From Brucella tritici (GTDB lineage: Bacteria > Pseudomonadota > Alphaproteobacteria > Rhizobiales > Rhizobiaceae), in NCBI RefSeq assembly GCF_902825325.1, contig NZ_CADEAR010000004.1, positions 186,001 through 250,000 on the forward strand: DNA of 64,000 bases. The letters are read 5' to 3'. The position numbers and the translations under genes were made by a program. Shown in pieces: positions 42,700 through 51,509 of the stretch (positions are counted from its first letter, which is position 1; each line of letters starts with the position of its first letter). Under the pieces are notes generated by a model that was not told where the DNA came from, searched no databases, and worked only from the letters and a program-made list of their open reading frames with translations.

Positions 42700-43629
42700 C
42701 TATTTCTTTGCTACTTCGTGCGGAGATGCGCCGCTCTCCCAGTAAGGGACAGGGCCATAAAGATCTGTCAGATAGTCGATGAACAGTCTGACCTTAGCCG
42801 GGAGGAACTGTTTCGACGGATAGACGGCATGAATTGCAACGTTGCGAGAAGCAGCATAGTCGGGCAGCACTTGCACCAACTTGCCCGCTGCAAGTTCCGG
42901 GCCGATATCCCAGGTTGAGCGTTGCGCTATGCCAAGGCCTGCCAGGACTGCCTCGCGTACCATTTCGCTGGAATTGGTTTGCAGTGGACCCACCGGGCGT
43001 ATGACAATTGGACCCTTCGGCCCTTCCAGTCGCCAGGGGTCGTTGTTGTGGGGTGCCAGGCAGATATGCTCCTGCAGGTCCTCAATCGTCTGTGGTGTAC
43101 CGCGTTCCGCAATATAACCGGGTGAGGCGACGAGAATACGACGCACTGGGGCAAGACGGCGCGCGACGAGGGTTGAATCGGAAAGCTCCGCGATCCGAAT
43201 GGCCAGATCATATCCATCGCCCACGATGTCGACCATCTCATCGGTAAGCTGCATATTGACGGTAAGATCGGCATTAGCGCGCATGAATGGTACGAGATAA
43301 GGCGCAATGTGCATGCGACCGAAAGTCGTCGGTGCCGAAATTTTCAGTGTTCCGCGCGCATCGGCCGAACGGCGAGCAACAAAGGCTTCCGCTTCCTCGA
43401 TGTTAGAGAGAATGGCGAGAACCCGTTCATGATAGCCTTGACCCGCCTCAGTCAGCGCGATCTGGCGGGTTGTGCGTTGAAGCAGCCGGGTTCCGAGACG
43501 TTCTTCCAACCGTCCCAGGCGCTTCGATACGACTGCTGGTGAGAGACTCAGATCGCGTGCGGCTGCTGACATGCTGCCCGTTGCCACGACGCGGGCAAAA
43601 ATTTCCATATCCGCCAGACTGCTCATCAT
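42700..43629 (-). CDS. LysR-family regulator divergent from glcDEF
   Basis: The N-terminal HTH (GSMSAAARDLSLSPAVVSKRLGRLEERLGTRLLQRTTRQIALTEAG) belongs to the large subgroup that often regulates neighbouring oxidoreductases. The effector domain follows (GTLKISAPTTFGRMHIAPYLVPFM). It is divergent from glcD; the spacer holds a 25-bp palindrome (43753-43777). It is the simplest candidate regulator of glycolate oxidation here, together with the FadR-type protein. Confidence 0.87.
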   Translation of the reverse strand: MMSSLADMEIFARVVATGSMSAAARDLSLSPAVVSKRLGRLEERLGTRLLQRTTRQIALTEAGQGYHERVLAILSNIEEAEAFVARRSADARGTLKISAPTTFGRMHIAPYLVPFMRANADLTVNMQLTDEMVDIVGDGYDLAIRIAELSDSTLVARRLAPVRRILVASPGYIAERGTPQTIEDLQEHICLAPHNNDPWRLEGPKGPIVIRPVGPLQTNSSEMVREAVLAGLGIAQRSTWDIGPELAAGKLVQVLPDYAASRNVAIHAVYPSKQFLPAKVRLFIDYLTDLYGPVPYWESGASPHEVAKK

Positions 43630-43752
43630 GTTCTGTTATCCCACTCCCTGCCGTGCTTTTGCTCAAGCGTTGGGTTTAAAGCATCTAGCCGAGCGCTAGG
43701 AAACTAGGCAAGCAATTATGCCGCAGCGTGGAAACTGTTTAGCTGCTGACTA

Positions 43753-43777
43753 AAGTGGTAAAAATGATTTACCACTT
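43753..43777. promoter_or_regulatory. 25-bp perfect palindrome upstream of glcD
   Basis: Arms AAGTGGTAAA (43753-43762) and TTTACCACTT (43768-43777) with 5-bp centre AATGA. TTGACG (43776-43781) overlaps its end and could be the -35 element of the glcD promoter, so occupancy would affect transcription. An extra half-like copy, AATGGTAC, occurs at 43784-43791. Either the LysR or the FadR-type regulator may bind. Confidence 0.6.
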
Positions 43778-43828
43778 GACGAAAATGGTACGGAGTGCAC
43801 TTTGACCACATACGTGGTGGAGGAGAAT

Positions 43829-45325
43829 ATGAGCGGACTTATCATGCCGGAACCAGACGCGTCCGTCATGCAGCGACGCGAGCAGATTGTCGCCGATCTG
43901 CGCGGAATCGTGCCGGGCGAGGGCGTTGTCGATGCTATCAATGCAATGCGCGTGTTTGAGAGCGATGGCCTGACCGCGCACCGTTCGTTGCCGCTGGTCG
44001 TTGTGCTGCCAGAAACGGTAGAACAGGTTTCGCAGGTTCTGCGCTATTGTCACGATAATAATATTCGCGTGGTGCCGCGCGGCGCGGGTACATCGTTGTC
44101 CGGTGGCTCAATGCCATTGCAGGATGCAGTTCTGCTTGGCATGTCGCGCTTCAATCGCATTCTCGAAATCGATTATCCAAATCGTGTCGCGGTGGTGCAG
44201 CCGGGCGTTACCAATCTTGGCATCACCAAGGCTGTTGAACATGAGGGCTTTTATTACGCACCCGATCCGTCGTCGCAGATCGCCTGCTCCATTGGCGGTA
44301 ATGTCGCAGAAAACGCAGGCGGTGTGCACTGCCTCAAATACGGTCTGACAGCGAATAATGTACTCGGCATTGAAATGGTGCTGATTACCGGTGAGGTGCT
44401 CCGGCTTGGCGGCAAGCATCTCGATAGTGAGGGTTATGATCTTCTCGGTCTGATGACCGGATCGGAAGGGCTGCTCGGCGTCGTGACAGAAATTACGGTC
44501 CGTATCCTGCAAAAGCCGGAAACGGCGCGCGCTGTCATGGTTGGCTTTCCATCCAGCGAGCAGGCTGGTCAGTGTGTGGCTGATATTATCGGTGCAGGCA
44601 TCATTCCCGGTGGAATGGAGATGATGGACAGGCCGGCTATCAAAGCGGCGGAGGATTTTGTCCGTGTAGGCTATCCGCTGGATGTTGAAGCATTGTTGAT
44701 TGTCGAACTGGATGGACCTCCAGTTGAAGTGGATTATCTGATCGGGCGGGTCGAAGCGCTGGCGCTCCAAAATGGTTCCACGACGTGTATTCTGTCTCAG
44801 TCGGAAGAACAGCGTCTGGCTTTCTGGGCGGGGCGGAAAGCTGCATTCCCGGCAGTAGGACGCATCTCGCCGGACTATCTGTGCATGGACGGCACCATTC
44901 CGCGTAAAGAGCTGCCGCGTGTTTTGTCGGGGATGCGCGAACTGTCCGAAAAATATGGATTGCGGGTGGCCAATGTATTCCATGCCGGCGATGGCAACCT
45001 GCATCCGCTTATCCTCTATGATGCGAATATCCCTGGCGAACTGGAAGCTGCGGAAGATTTTGGCGCGGACATTTTACGTCTTTGCGTGAAGGTTGGCGGT
45101 GTTCTCACCGGCGAACATGGTGTCGGCATTGAAAAGCGCGATCTGATGCCGGAAATGTTCAACGAGATCGACCTCGATCAGCAGATGCGTGTCAAATGTG
45201 CTTTCGATGCCAAGCATCTGCTCAATCCCGGCAAGGTGTTTCCGCAATTGCGCCGCTGCGCCGAGCTTGGCCGCATGCATGTGCATCGCGGTGAGCTGGC
45301 CTTCCCGGATATTCCTCGATTCTGA
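43829..45325 (+). CDS. glcD: Glycolate oxidase subunit GlcD
   Basis: FAD-containing catalytic subunit that oxidises glycolate (or D-lactate) to glyoxylate. The FAD-binding type 4 domain includes VVPRGAGTSLSGGSMP and the stretch SSQIACSIGGNVAENAGGVHCLKYGLT; the C-terminal FAD oxidase domain ends HAGDGNLHPLILYD and GVLTGEHGVGIEKR. ATG at 43829 (MSGLIMPEPD) is preceded by GGAGGAG, a strong ribosome-binding site complementary to the CUCCUCCC loops of the arrays at 3.2-4.0 kb. The TTG at 43802 would add nine residues. Confidence 0.95.
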   Translation: MSGLIMPEPDASVMQRREQIVADLRGIVPGEGVVDAINAMRVFESDGLTAHRSLPLVVVLPETVEQVSQVLRYCHDNNIRVVPRGAGTSLSGGSMPLQDAVLLGMSRFNRILEIDYPNRVAVVQPGVTNLGITKAVEHEGFYYAPDPSSQIACSIGGNVAENAGGVHCLKYGLTANNVLGIEMVLITGEVLRLGGKHLDSEGYDLLGLMTGSEGLLGVVTEITVRILQKPETARAVMVGFPSSEQAGQCVADIIGAGIIPGGMEMMDRPAIKAAEDFVRVGYPLDVEALLIVELDGPPVEVDYLIGRVEALALQNGSTTCILSQSEEQRLAFWAGRKAAFPAVGRISPDYLCMDGTIPRKELPRVLSGMRELSEKYGLRVANVFHAGDGNLHPLILYDANIPGELEAAEDFGADILRLCVKVGGVLTGEHGVGIEKRDLMPEMFNEIDLDQQMRVKCAFDAKHLLNPGKVFPQLRRCAELGRMHVHRGELAFPDIPRF

Positions 45326-45340
45326 GTTGTGGTTTTGATC

Positions 45341-46573
45341 ATGAGTGATGCAAATATTCTAAAGCCGCAGGATGAGACGGGCGTTCTGGATGTGGTGCAG
45401 GATGCGCTGGCCAGTTCCACCCCGCTTGAAATCATCAGCCATGGCTCCAAGCGCGGCATCGGACACAGGGTCGACGCAGGCCGCGTACTCGACGTGTCGC
45501 GGCTTACTGGCGTGACCTTGTACGAACCGGACGAACTGGTGCTTTCGGCAAAGGCTGGAACGCCAATGGCCGAGATCGAAAAGCTTTTGGCCGATAACAA
45601 TCAATGCTTTCATTTCGAACCGATGGATTACGGTCCGTTGCTGTCGGGCGAGAGCGGGCGTGGCACGATCGGTGGAGCGCTTGCCGCCAATCTGTCCGGT
45701 CCGCGCCGCATCAAAGCGGGTGCCGCCCGTGATCATGTGCTTGGCGTGCGCGTTGTGTCCGGACGTGGCGAGTTGTTCAAATCTGGCGGTCGTGTGGTCA
45801 AGAACGTGACTGGCTATGATTTGTCGAAAGGCATGGCTAATTCATGGGGGACGCTAGGCATCGCCACGGAGGTGACGTTCAAGGTTCTGCCGAAACCGGA
45901 GACGGCGGCGACGCTCGCCGTGCGCGGACTGACCGATGAGCAGGCGACGCGTATTATGGCAATGGCCATGGGATCGCGCGAGGAAGTTGCTTCCGCGGCA
46001 CATTTGCCGCCCACGGTTGCCAATTGCTTTCTCGATGGCAAACTGGGCTGGGAAGCGGCGACGGTATTGCGGCTTGAGGGCTTTGCGCCCTCGGTCGCGC
46101 ATCGCAGCCGACAGTTGCAGACGCTGCTCAGCGGGTCGGGTGCGGTTGATGTGCTGGACGGAACGCAGTCGCAACAGCTCTGGCGCGAAGTGCGCGATGT
46201 GCATCCCTATGCCAAGGCCGATGACAATCGCGTGGTCTGGCGCGTCTCGATGGCGCCGATGCAGGGCTGGCAGATGGTGGATGAATTCCGCCGTCATGCC
46301 GGTGTCGATGCCTATTACGACTGGCAGGGCGGCCTGATCTGGATGCGGATGGAAGCTGAGCCGGAAGCGCAGATTTTGCGCAAGCTCATCGCCAGACATG
46401 GTGGTGGTCATGCGACGCTGGTGCGCGCGTCGGAAGCAATCCGCGCCAGTATCCATGTGTTCGAACCGCAGCCAGCAGCCCTTGCGGCATTGTCGCAGCG
46501 GTTGAAGCAGCAATTCGATCCGGAGAATATCCTCAATCCGGGGCGTATGCATCCCCGTCAGGCTGGAGCTTGA
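45341..46573 (+). CDS. glcE: Glycolate oxidase subunit GlcE
   Basis: A second FAD-binding type 4 subunit of glycolate oxidase, paralogous to GlcD but smaller (410 residues). Markers are LSAKAGTPMAEIEKLLADN, GTIGGALAANLSGPRRIKAGAARDHVLGVRVVSGRGELFKSGGRVVKNVTGYDLSKG, and the C-terminal FDPENILNPGRM. It starts 15 bp after glcD and ends 5 bp before glcF. Confidence 0.93.
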   Translation: MSDANILKPQDETGVLDVVQDALASSTPLEIISHGSKRGIGHRVDAGRVLDVSRLTGVTLYEPDELVLSAKAGTPMAEIEKLLADNNQCFHFEPMDYGPLLSGESGRGTIGGALAANLSGPRRIKAGAARDHVLGVRVVSGRGELFKSGGRVVKNVTGYDLSKGMANSWGTLGIATEVTFKVLPKPETAATLAVRGLTDEQATRIMAMAMGSREEVASAAHLPPTVANCFLDGKLGWEAATVLRLEGFAPSVAHRSRQLQTLLSGSGAVDVLDGTQSQQLWREVRDVHPYAKADDNRVVWRVSMAPMQGWQMVDEFRRHAGVDAYYDWQGGLIWMRMEAEPEAQILRKLIARHGGGHATLVRASEAIRASIHVFEPQPAALAALSQRLKQQFDPENILNPGRMHPRQAGA

Positions 46574-46577
46574 ACAC

Positions 46578-47885
46578 ATGCAGACTCATTTCAGCCCCGA
46601 CCAACTGCGCGATCCCGGTGTCAACGAAGCCGAAAAAATCCTGCGGAAATGCGTGCATTGCGGCTTCTGTACCGCCACATGCCCGACATATGTGACGCTC
46701 GGTAACGAACTCGACAGTCCCCGCGGACGCATTTATCTGATCAAGGATATGCTGGAAAACGGCCGCCCGGCGGATGAGGAAATCGTGCGCCATGTCGACC
46801 GCTGTCTGTCCTGCCTCTCCTGCATGACAACCTGCCCTTCGGGCGTCAATTACATGCATCTGGTCGATCATGCGCGTGCGCATATCGAAAAGACCTATAA
46901 GCGCCCATTTATGAACCGCTTCTTGCGTGGGGTTCTGGCGCAGGTGTTGCCCTATCCGGGGCGCTTCCGTGCAGCACTAAAGCTTGCGAAGATCGGCAAG
47001 CCGTTTGCGCCGCTTCTGCGAAAGAGCCAGGCCCTGCGACCGATGGCGGCAATGCTTGATCTTGCTCCACAAAATTTGCCAGCCGCCGCCAATGTCGAAA
47101 CGATCAGTGCCGCCAAAGGCGAGAAGCGTGGTCGCGTTGCGATCCTCAACGGTTGTGCGCAACCAGTGCTCAATCCAGGCATTAATGCGGCAACCTTACG
47201 CCTTTTGAACCGTTTCGGCATTGAGGTCGTGACACCGAAAGGCGAGGGCTGTTGCGGTTCGCTGGTCCATCATATGGGACGCGAAGAGCAGGCGCTTGAT
47301 CAGGCACGGCACAATGTCGATATCTGGACGCGTGAGATCGAAGCGGGTGGTCTTGATGCCATTATCGTCACGGCATCGGGCTGCGGCACGACCATCAAGG
47401 ACTACGGTTACATGCTGCGCCTCGATTCATCCTACAAGGACAAGGCAGCACGCGTATCGGCACTGGCCAAGGACATCACTGAATATCTGGCAAACATTGA
47501 TCTGCCCGAGCCGGATGCACCGCAGGCACTGACAGTTGCCTATCATTCTGCCTGTTCCATGCAGCATGGGCAGAAAATCGTACGCCAGCCGAAAGACCTG
47601 CTGTCCAAAGCGGGCTTCACGGTGAAGGAGCCGCTGGAGGGGCATCTGTGCTGTGGGTCGGCGGGTACTTACAACATCATGCAGCCGGAAATTGCTGCAA
47701 AACTTCGCGACCGTAAAGTGAAGAATATCGAGGCGACGGGAGCTAATCTGATCGCTACCGGCAATATCGGTTGCATGACGCAGATCGCAACCGGCAGCAA
47801 ACTACCCATTGTGCATACTGTGGAACTGATTGACTGGGCCTATGGTGGACCGAAGCCGCAAGGATTGTCACAAAGCGCTGCATAA
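46578..47885 (+). CDS. glcF: Glycolate oxidase iron-sulfur subunit GlcF
   Basis: Electron-transfer subunit with two 4Fe-4S ferredoxin-type motifs (CVHCGFCTATCP and CLSCLSCMTTCPSG, within the first 95 residues) and two cysteine-rich CCG-type domains (GEGCCGSLVHHMG and LCCGSAGTYN). It passes electrons from the GlcDE flavins to the quinone pool at the membrane. It ends the glcDEF operon in front of a bidirectional terminator. Confidence 0.95.
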   Translation: MQTHFSPDQLRDPGVNEAEKILRKCVHCGFCTATCPTYVTLGNELDSPRGRIYLIKDMLENGRPADEEIVRHVDRCLSCLSCMTTCPSGVNYMHLVDHARAHIEKTYKRPFMNRFLRGVLAQVLPYPGRFRAALKLAKIGKPFAPLLRKSQALRPMAAMLDLAPQNLPAAANVETISAAKGEKRGRVAILNGCAQPVLNPGINAATLRLLNRFGIEVVTPKGEGCCGSLVHHMGREEQALDQARHNVDIWTREIEAGGLDAIIVTASGCGTTIKDYGYMLRLDSSYKDKAARVSALAKDITEYLANIDLPEPDAPQALTVAYHSACSMQHGQKIVRQPKDLLSKAGFTVKEPLEGHLCCGSAGTYNIMQPEIAAKLRDRKVKNIEATGANLIATGNIGCMTQIATGSKLPIVHTVELIDWAYGGPKPQGLSQSAA

Positions 47886-47911
47886 AAAAACCGGGCGCTT
47901 GCCCGGTTTTT
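47886..47911. terminator. Bidirectional terminator between glcF and aldo/keto reductase genes
   Basis: AAAACCGGGC (47887-47896) pairs with GCCCGGTTTT (47901-47910), loop GCTT, with A and T runs flanking both sides. Confidence 0.8.
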
Positions 47912-47924
47912 CTTTGATACCTGT

Positions 47925-48755
47925 TCAGCCGGCCGAGAATGTACTCGGGTTCGGACCTATACGGCCATCGGCCTTGTCCAGTTTCGTAATCGCATCGTGA
48001 TCGGTTCCGTTGAGATGGAAATCGAAAATATCGAAGTTTTCCTTGATGCGGGCAGGAGTAACGGACTTCGGGATGACGATATTACCTGTCTCGATGTGCC
48101 AGCGCAGAATGACCTGTGCAACCGACTTGCCATGCTTCTCCGCGATGGTTTTCAGCGTGGCCTCCTCCAGAATTTTACCCTGACCGAGTGGGCTCCAGGC
48201 TTCTGTTGCGATGTTGTGTTTGCTGTGGAACAGACGCAACTCGTCCTGCTGGAATTGTGGATGCAATTCAATCTGGTTAAGAACAGGCGTAACGCCGCTT
48301 TCCTTGATGATGCGTTCGAGATCGGCTGTACGGAAGTTGGATACGCCAATGGATTTGGCGCGGCCTTCTTCTTTCAGTTTAAGAAACGCGCGCCATGTTT
48401 CCATGAAAAGGTCTTTTGATGGCATCGGCCAGTGGATGAGATAAAGATCCACATAGTCCGTACCAAGCTTTTTCAGGCTGGTGTCGAATGCTTTCAGCGT
48501 TGATTCATAGCCTTGTTCGCTGTTCCACAATTTCGTGGTGAGGAAAATGTCGCCACGCTCGATACCGGAACCCTTGATCGCCTTGCCGACGCCCTCTTCA
48601 TTGCCATAAATGGCAGCGGTATCGATGTGGCGATATCCTGCTTTCAACGCTTCACTGACAGCGGCGACCGCTTCGTCGTTACCCACTTGCCAGACACCGT
48701 AACCGAGCTGCGGAATGTGATTGCCGTCGTTCAGTTTAACTGTCGATACGGTCAT
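47925..48755 (-). CDS. Aldo/keto reductase
   Basis: NADPH-dependent reductase of the AKR5/2,5-diketo-D-gluconate reductase type, 276 residues. The catalytic tetrad Asp-Tyr-Lys-His can be seen in DTAAIYGNEEGVG, LTTKLW and LYLIHWP. The C-terminal NADP-binding region is NIVIPKSVTPARIKENFDIFDF. ATG follows GGAGGGAAAGGA. A perfect 14-bp palindrome TTTATGCGCATAAA lies upstream at 48799-48812 and may be a regulatory site. Confidence 0.92.
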   Translation of the reverse strand: MTVSTVKLNDGNHIPQLGYGVWQVGNDEAVAAVSEALKAGYRHIDTAAIYGNEEGVGKAIKGSGIERGDIFLTTKLWNSEQGYESTLKAFDTSLKKLGTDYVDLYLIHWPMPSKDLFMETWRAFLKLKEEGRAKSIGVSNFRTADLERIIKESGVTPVLNQIELHPQFQQDELRLFHSKHNIATEAWSPLGQGKILEEATLKTIAEKHGKSVAQVILRWHIETGNIVIPKSVTPARIKENFDIFDFHLNGTDHDAITKLDKADGRIGPNPSTFSAG

Positions 48756-49060
48756 GATTTATCCTTTCCCTCCGAAGCATTCGGCGCGGGGTGGCCCCTT
48801 TATGCGCATAAATGCTATTGACCTACATGCCGGTTTTCTTCTCCAGCACAACTGCCATCCGGCAGCCTTTTCCATATCTTTCTGGACTTTGCCATGGTCA
48901 GCATATGGGTGTTTGGGGCAAAAGGAAAAGCCCTTTCAGGCATGTTTCGAAGTCTGCGATCATTCTTTCTGTGCAGAAATTTTGATCTTTTCAGATTTGT
49001 GAAAACAATACGACCGCCTTCGGGAGAAGACAGTCGCAAATGGCATGCAAAATGGTTTGG
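48756..49060. other. 305-bp intergenic region, mostly featureless
   Basis: It separates the aldo/keto reductase start (minus) from the end of the second L,D-transpeptidase gene (minus). Apart from the ribosome-binding site and the palindrome at 48799-48812 it contains no gene or clear terminator that could be supported. Confidence 0.6.
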
Positions 49061-49828
49061 TTAGCGGACAACGACCTTTGCACCAACTGGAACACGTTCA
49101 TAAAGATCAGTGACGTCTTCGTTACGCATGCGAATACAGCCGGACGACATCGCCTTGCCGATGGTCCATGGCTGATTAGTTCCGTGGATGCGATAAAGCG
49201 TCGAACCGAGATAAAGGGCACGTGCGCCGAGAGGATTGTTGACGCCGCCTTCCATGCGTGCAGGCAGAATACGTCCCTTCTTGCGCTCGCGTGCAATCAT
49301 TTCCTTCGGTGGCGTCCAGGTTGGCCATTCAGCCTTGCGGCTGATGCGCTGCGACCCCTTCCAACTAAATCCCTGCTTGCCGACGCCAACACCATATCGC
49401 ATCGCCTTCCCGCCAGGTTGAACGAGATAAAGGAAGCGCTTGCTTGTATCGATGACGATTGTTCCCGTTTTTTCGTTGCCGGAATAGGACACCATCTGCG
49501 GCAGATAAACGGGATCAATCTGGTGCTTTCGTACCGTGTTTGCCGGATTTGCGGGCGGTCGTTGATAGGAAACCTGGCGATAGTTCGATTTGACTTTTTG
49601 CTTCTGCCTGGCTCCAACACGTGGCGCTGGCTGTAAAGATTGCGGTACGGCCTTGATGCGGGCGGGTTGTCCATGCAACTGAGCTACCCAAGGGGCAGAG
49701 AGGTCAGGACTCACACTCACCGGCGGCAGGGTTGCATAGCGGTCATTGGCAAACGCCATACCCGTGCTGACGATGGAAACAGCAATCGCCGCAAGCGATC
49801 CGATTAAAAGAAGATGACGTGGTTTCAT
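49061..49828 (-). CDS. L,D-transpeptidase (YkuD), second paralogue
   Basis: A secreted cell-wall cross-linking enzyme of 255 residues. Signal peptide at residues 1-27 (LLLIGSLAAIAVSIVSTGMAFA). A proline/lysine-rich linker follows, and the YkuD domain (about 110-255) carries YRIHGTNQPW and MSSGCIRM with catalytic His and Cys. Shares the GxxMRYGVGVGxxGFxWxGxxxIxxKxxWPxWTPPxEMIAR block with the protein at 32529-33278, so the two are recent relatives, but this one has a plain Sec signal. Confidence 0.9.
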   Translation of the reverse strand: MKPRHLLLIGSLAAIAVSIVSTGMAFANDRYATLPPVSVSPDLSAPWVAQLHGQPARIKAVPQSLQPAPRVGARQKQKVKSNYRQVSYQRPPANPANTVRKHQIDPVYLPQMVSYSGNEKTGTIVIDTSKRFLYLVQPGGKAMRYGVGVGKQGFSWKGSQRISRKAEWPTWTPPKEMIARERKKGRILPARMEGGVNNPLGARALYLGSTLYRIHGTNQPWTIGKAMSSGCIRMRNEDVTDLYERVPVGAKVVVR

Positions 49829-50067
49829 AATCCAGATCCGTCTCTTTGCGCCGGAAAATCTTTGTGGCGCAGTTGCCCGTTGCAGCTCCTGACATCAGCT
49901 GTCAGGAGAGCGACCCTCATGCTCGTGTAGGGATTGTGTGCTGGAATGGAATCGTAAAGGTAAATTTTGGTCGCGTGTTTCGCCTGATGGTCCTTCCAAT
50001 TAAAGTTGTGGTTAGTGTCAGGTTGCGTGACATAATTAATTATGGATGAAACTTGAGAGGCGGAACA

Positions 50068-50715
50068 ATGAGCGAGGTTACTGAGGCAAAAACCGGCCTG
50101 ATCGTCGGCGCCGATGGTATGGCACGTTGTTTCTGGCCGGGCGAGTTACCGGATTACCTTGCTTATCATGACAATGAATGGGGGGTTCCTGTCTCTGACG
50201 ATTTCCGGCTTTTCGAGAAAATCTGCCTCGAGGGTTTCCAATCAGGCCTGTCGTGGCTCACGATTTTGCGCAAACGCGAGAATTTTCGTACAGCTTTCGA
50301 TGGCTTCGATTTCCATCGTGTTGCGCAGTACAATCAAGAGGATGTGGAGCGCTTGCTGGCCGACAAGGGAATTGTGCGTCACCGCGGCAAGATCGAATCC
50401 ACGATTAATAACGCCAAGCGCGCAATTGAACTGGTTGCAGAAAAGGGTTCACTTGCGGCCTATTTCTGGTCTTTCGAGCCGGGGGCTAAAGATCGCCCTG
50501 CCGTGGTGGACTATCCAACTCTTGTCGCCAACCCGACGACTGAGACTTCCATCCGCATCTCCAAAGACCTGAAGAAGCGCGGCTGGTCATTCGTTGGGCC
50601 GACCACGGTTTACGCCTTCATGCAGGCCATGGGACTGGTGAACGACCACATTGAGGGTTGCCATTGTCGGACTCACATTGAAAAATTGCGACAGAGTTTC
50701 AAACGACCGAGCTAG
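50068..50715 (+). CDS. tag: 3-methyladenine DNA glycosylase I
   Basis: Base-excision repair glycosylase that removes 3-methyladenine from alkylated DNA. Signatures are CFWPGELPDYLAYHDNEWGVPV, GFQSGLSWLTILRKRENFR and the C-terminal HIEGCHCRTHI. The Cys/His residues at both ends match the zinc-snap residues of E. coli Tag. The ATG at 50068 follows GAGAGG; the earlier start at 50053 is less likely. A 14-bp palindrome CATAATTAATTATG lies just upstream (50031-50044). Confidence 0.93.
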   Translation: MSEVTEAKTGLIVGADGMARCFWPGELPDYLAYHDNEWGVPVSDDFRLFEKICLEGFQSGLSWLTILRKRENFRTAFDGFDFHRVAQYNQEDVERLLADKGIVRHRGKIESTINNAKRAIELVAEKGSLAAYFWSFEPGAKDRPAVVDYPTLVANPTTETSIRISKDLKKRGWSFVGPTTVYAFMQAMGLVNDHIEGCHCRTHIEKLRQSFKRPS

Positions 50716-50780
50716 AGCAACGATTGCTAAGCCGCATCATTTCTGCGAGAAACATCCATCTTTGAGTATGGGAGACGATC

Positions 50781-51398
50781 ATGGACTTGGTGTCGTTGTT
50801 GGCATTTGCCGGTATTCTGGTCGTGGCGGCGGGCACGCCCGGACCGAATGTCGGCGCGTTGGTGGCACGTGTCATCAGCCGCGGCCACAAGGGCGTTTTT
50901 CCATTCATGTTCGGTCTGTGGCTCGGTGATGCCATCTGGCTTTCACTCGCGGTTTGGGGACTGGCCGCGCTGGCTAATACGTTTCATACAGCGTTTCTCA
51001 TCCTCAAATATGTGGGCGTAGCCTATCTGGTCTATCTTTCGTGGAAGATGTGGATCGCTCCGGTAGATGAAGTTGCAGATGGAGATGCCGTTCCGCGTCA
51101 GGGTGAAGCGGGGAAGCTCTTCCTTAGTGCGCTGGCGATCACACTCGGCAATCCGAAGATCATGGTTTTCTACCTCGCCATCTTGCCGACGGTGGTTGAT
51201 ATCACCCATGTTTCGCTGGTTGGCTGGGGCGAATTGCTGCTGGTCATGTTTGCGGTTCTCGCAGCAGTCGATACCGCATGGGTGGTGCTCGCAGCGCAGG
51301 CGCGACGGTTTCTGCGCAGTCCCCGCATGATGCGAATTGCCAATAGAACCAGCGCTGGCATGATGGCGGGAGCGGCTGTCGCCATTGCGACACGCTGA
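50781..51398 (+). CDS. LysE/RhtB-family exporter
   Basis: A 205-residue, six-helix inner-membrane exporter for amino acids or related compounds. The family start ILVVAAGTPGPNVGALVARVISRGHKGVFPFMFGLWLGDAIW is unmistakable, with ALAITLGNPKIMVFYLAILPT in the middle. ATG follows GGGAG. It lies 65 bp after tag and may be cotranscribed with it. The substrate is unknown. Confidence 0.88.
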   Translation: MDLVSLLAFAGILVVAAGTPGPNVGALVARVISRGHKGVFPFMFGLWLGDAIWLSLAVWGLAALANTFHTAFLILKYVGVAYLVYLSWKMWIAPVDEVADGDAVPRQGEAGKLFLSALAITLGNPKIMVFYLAILPTVVDITHVSLVGWGELLLVMFAVLAAVDTAWVVLAAQARRFLRSPRMMRIANRTSAGMMAGAAVAIATR

Positions 51399-51509
51399 AC
51401 ACGCTTCCCGCACTTGCCGCAACGGACTTGATCGGTTAGGAAACCGGCAACAGAATTGATGCCGGTTCCAATCGGCATGTATGTATAAATCAGCGATCAG
51501 GCAGGAAAA

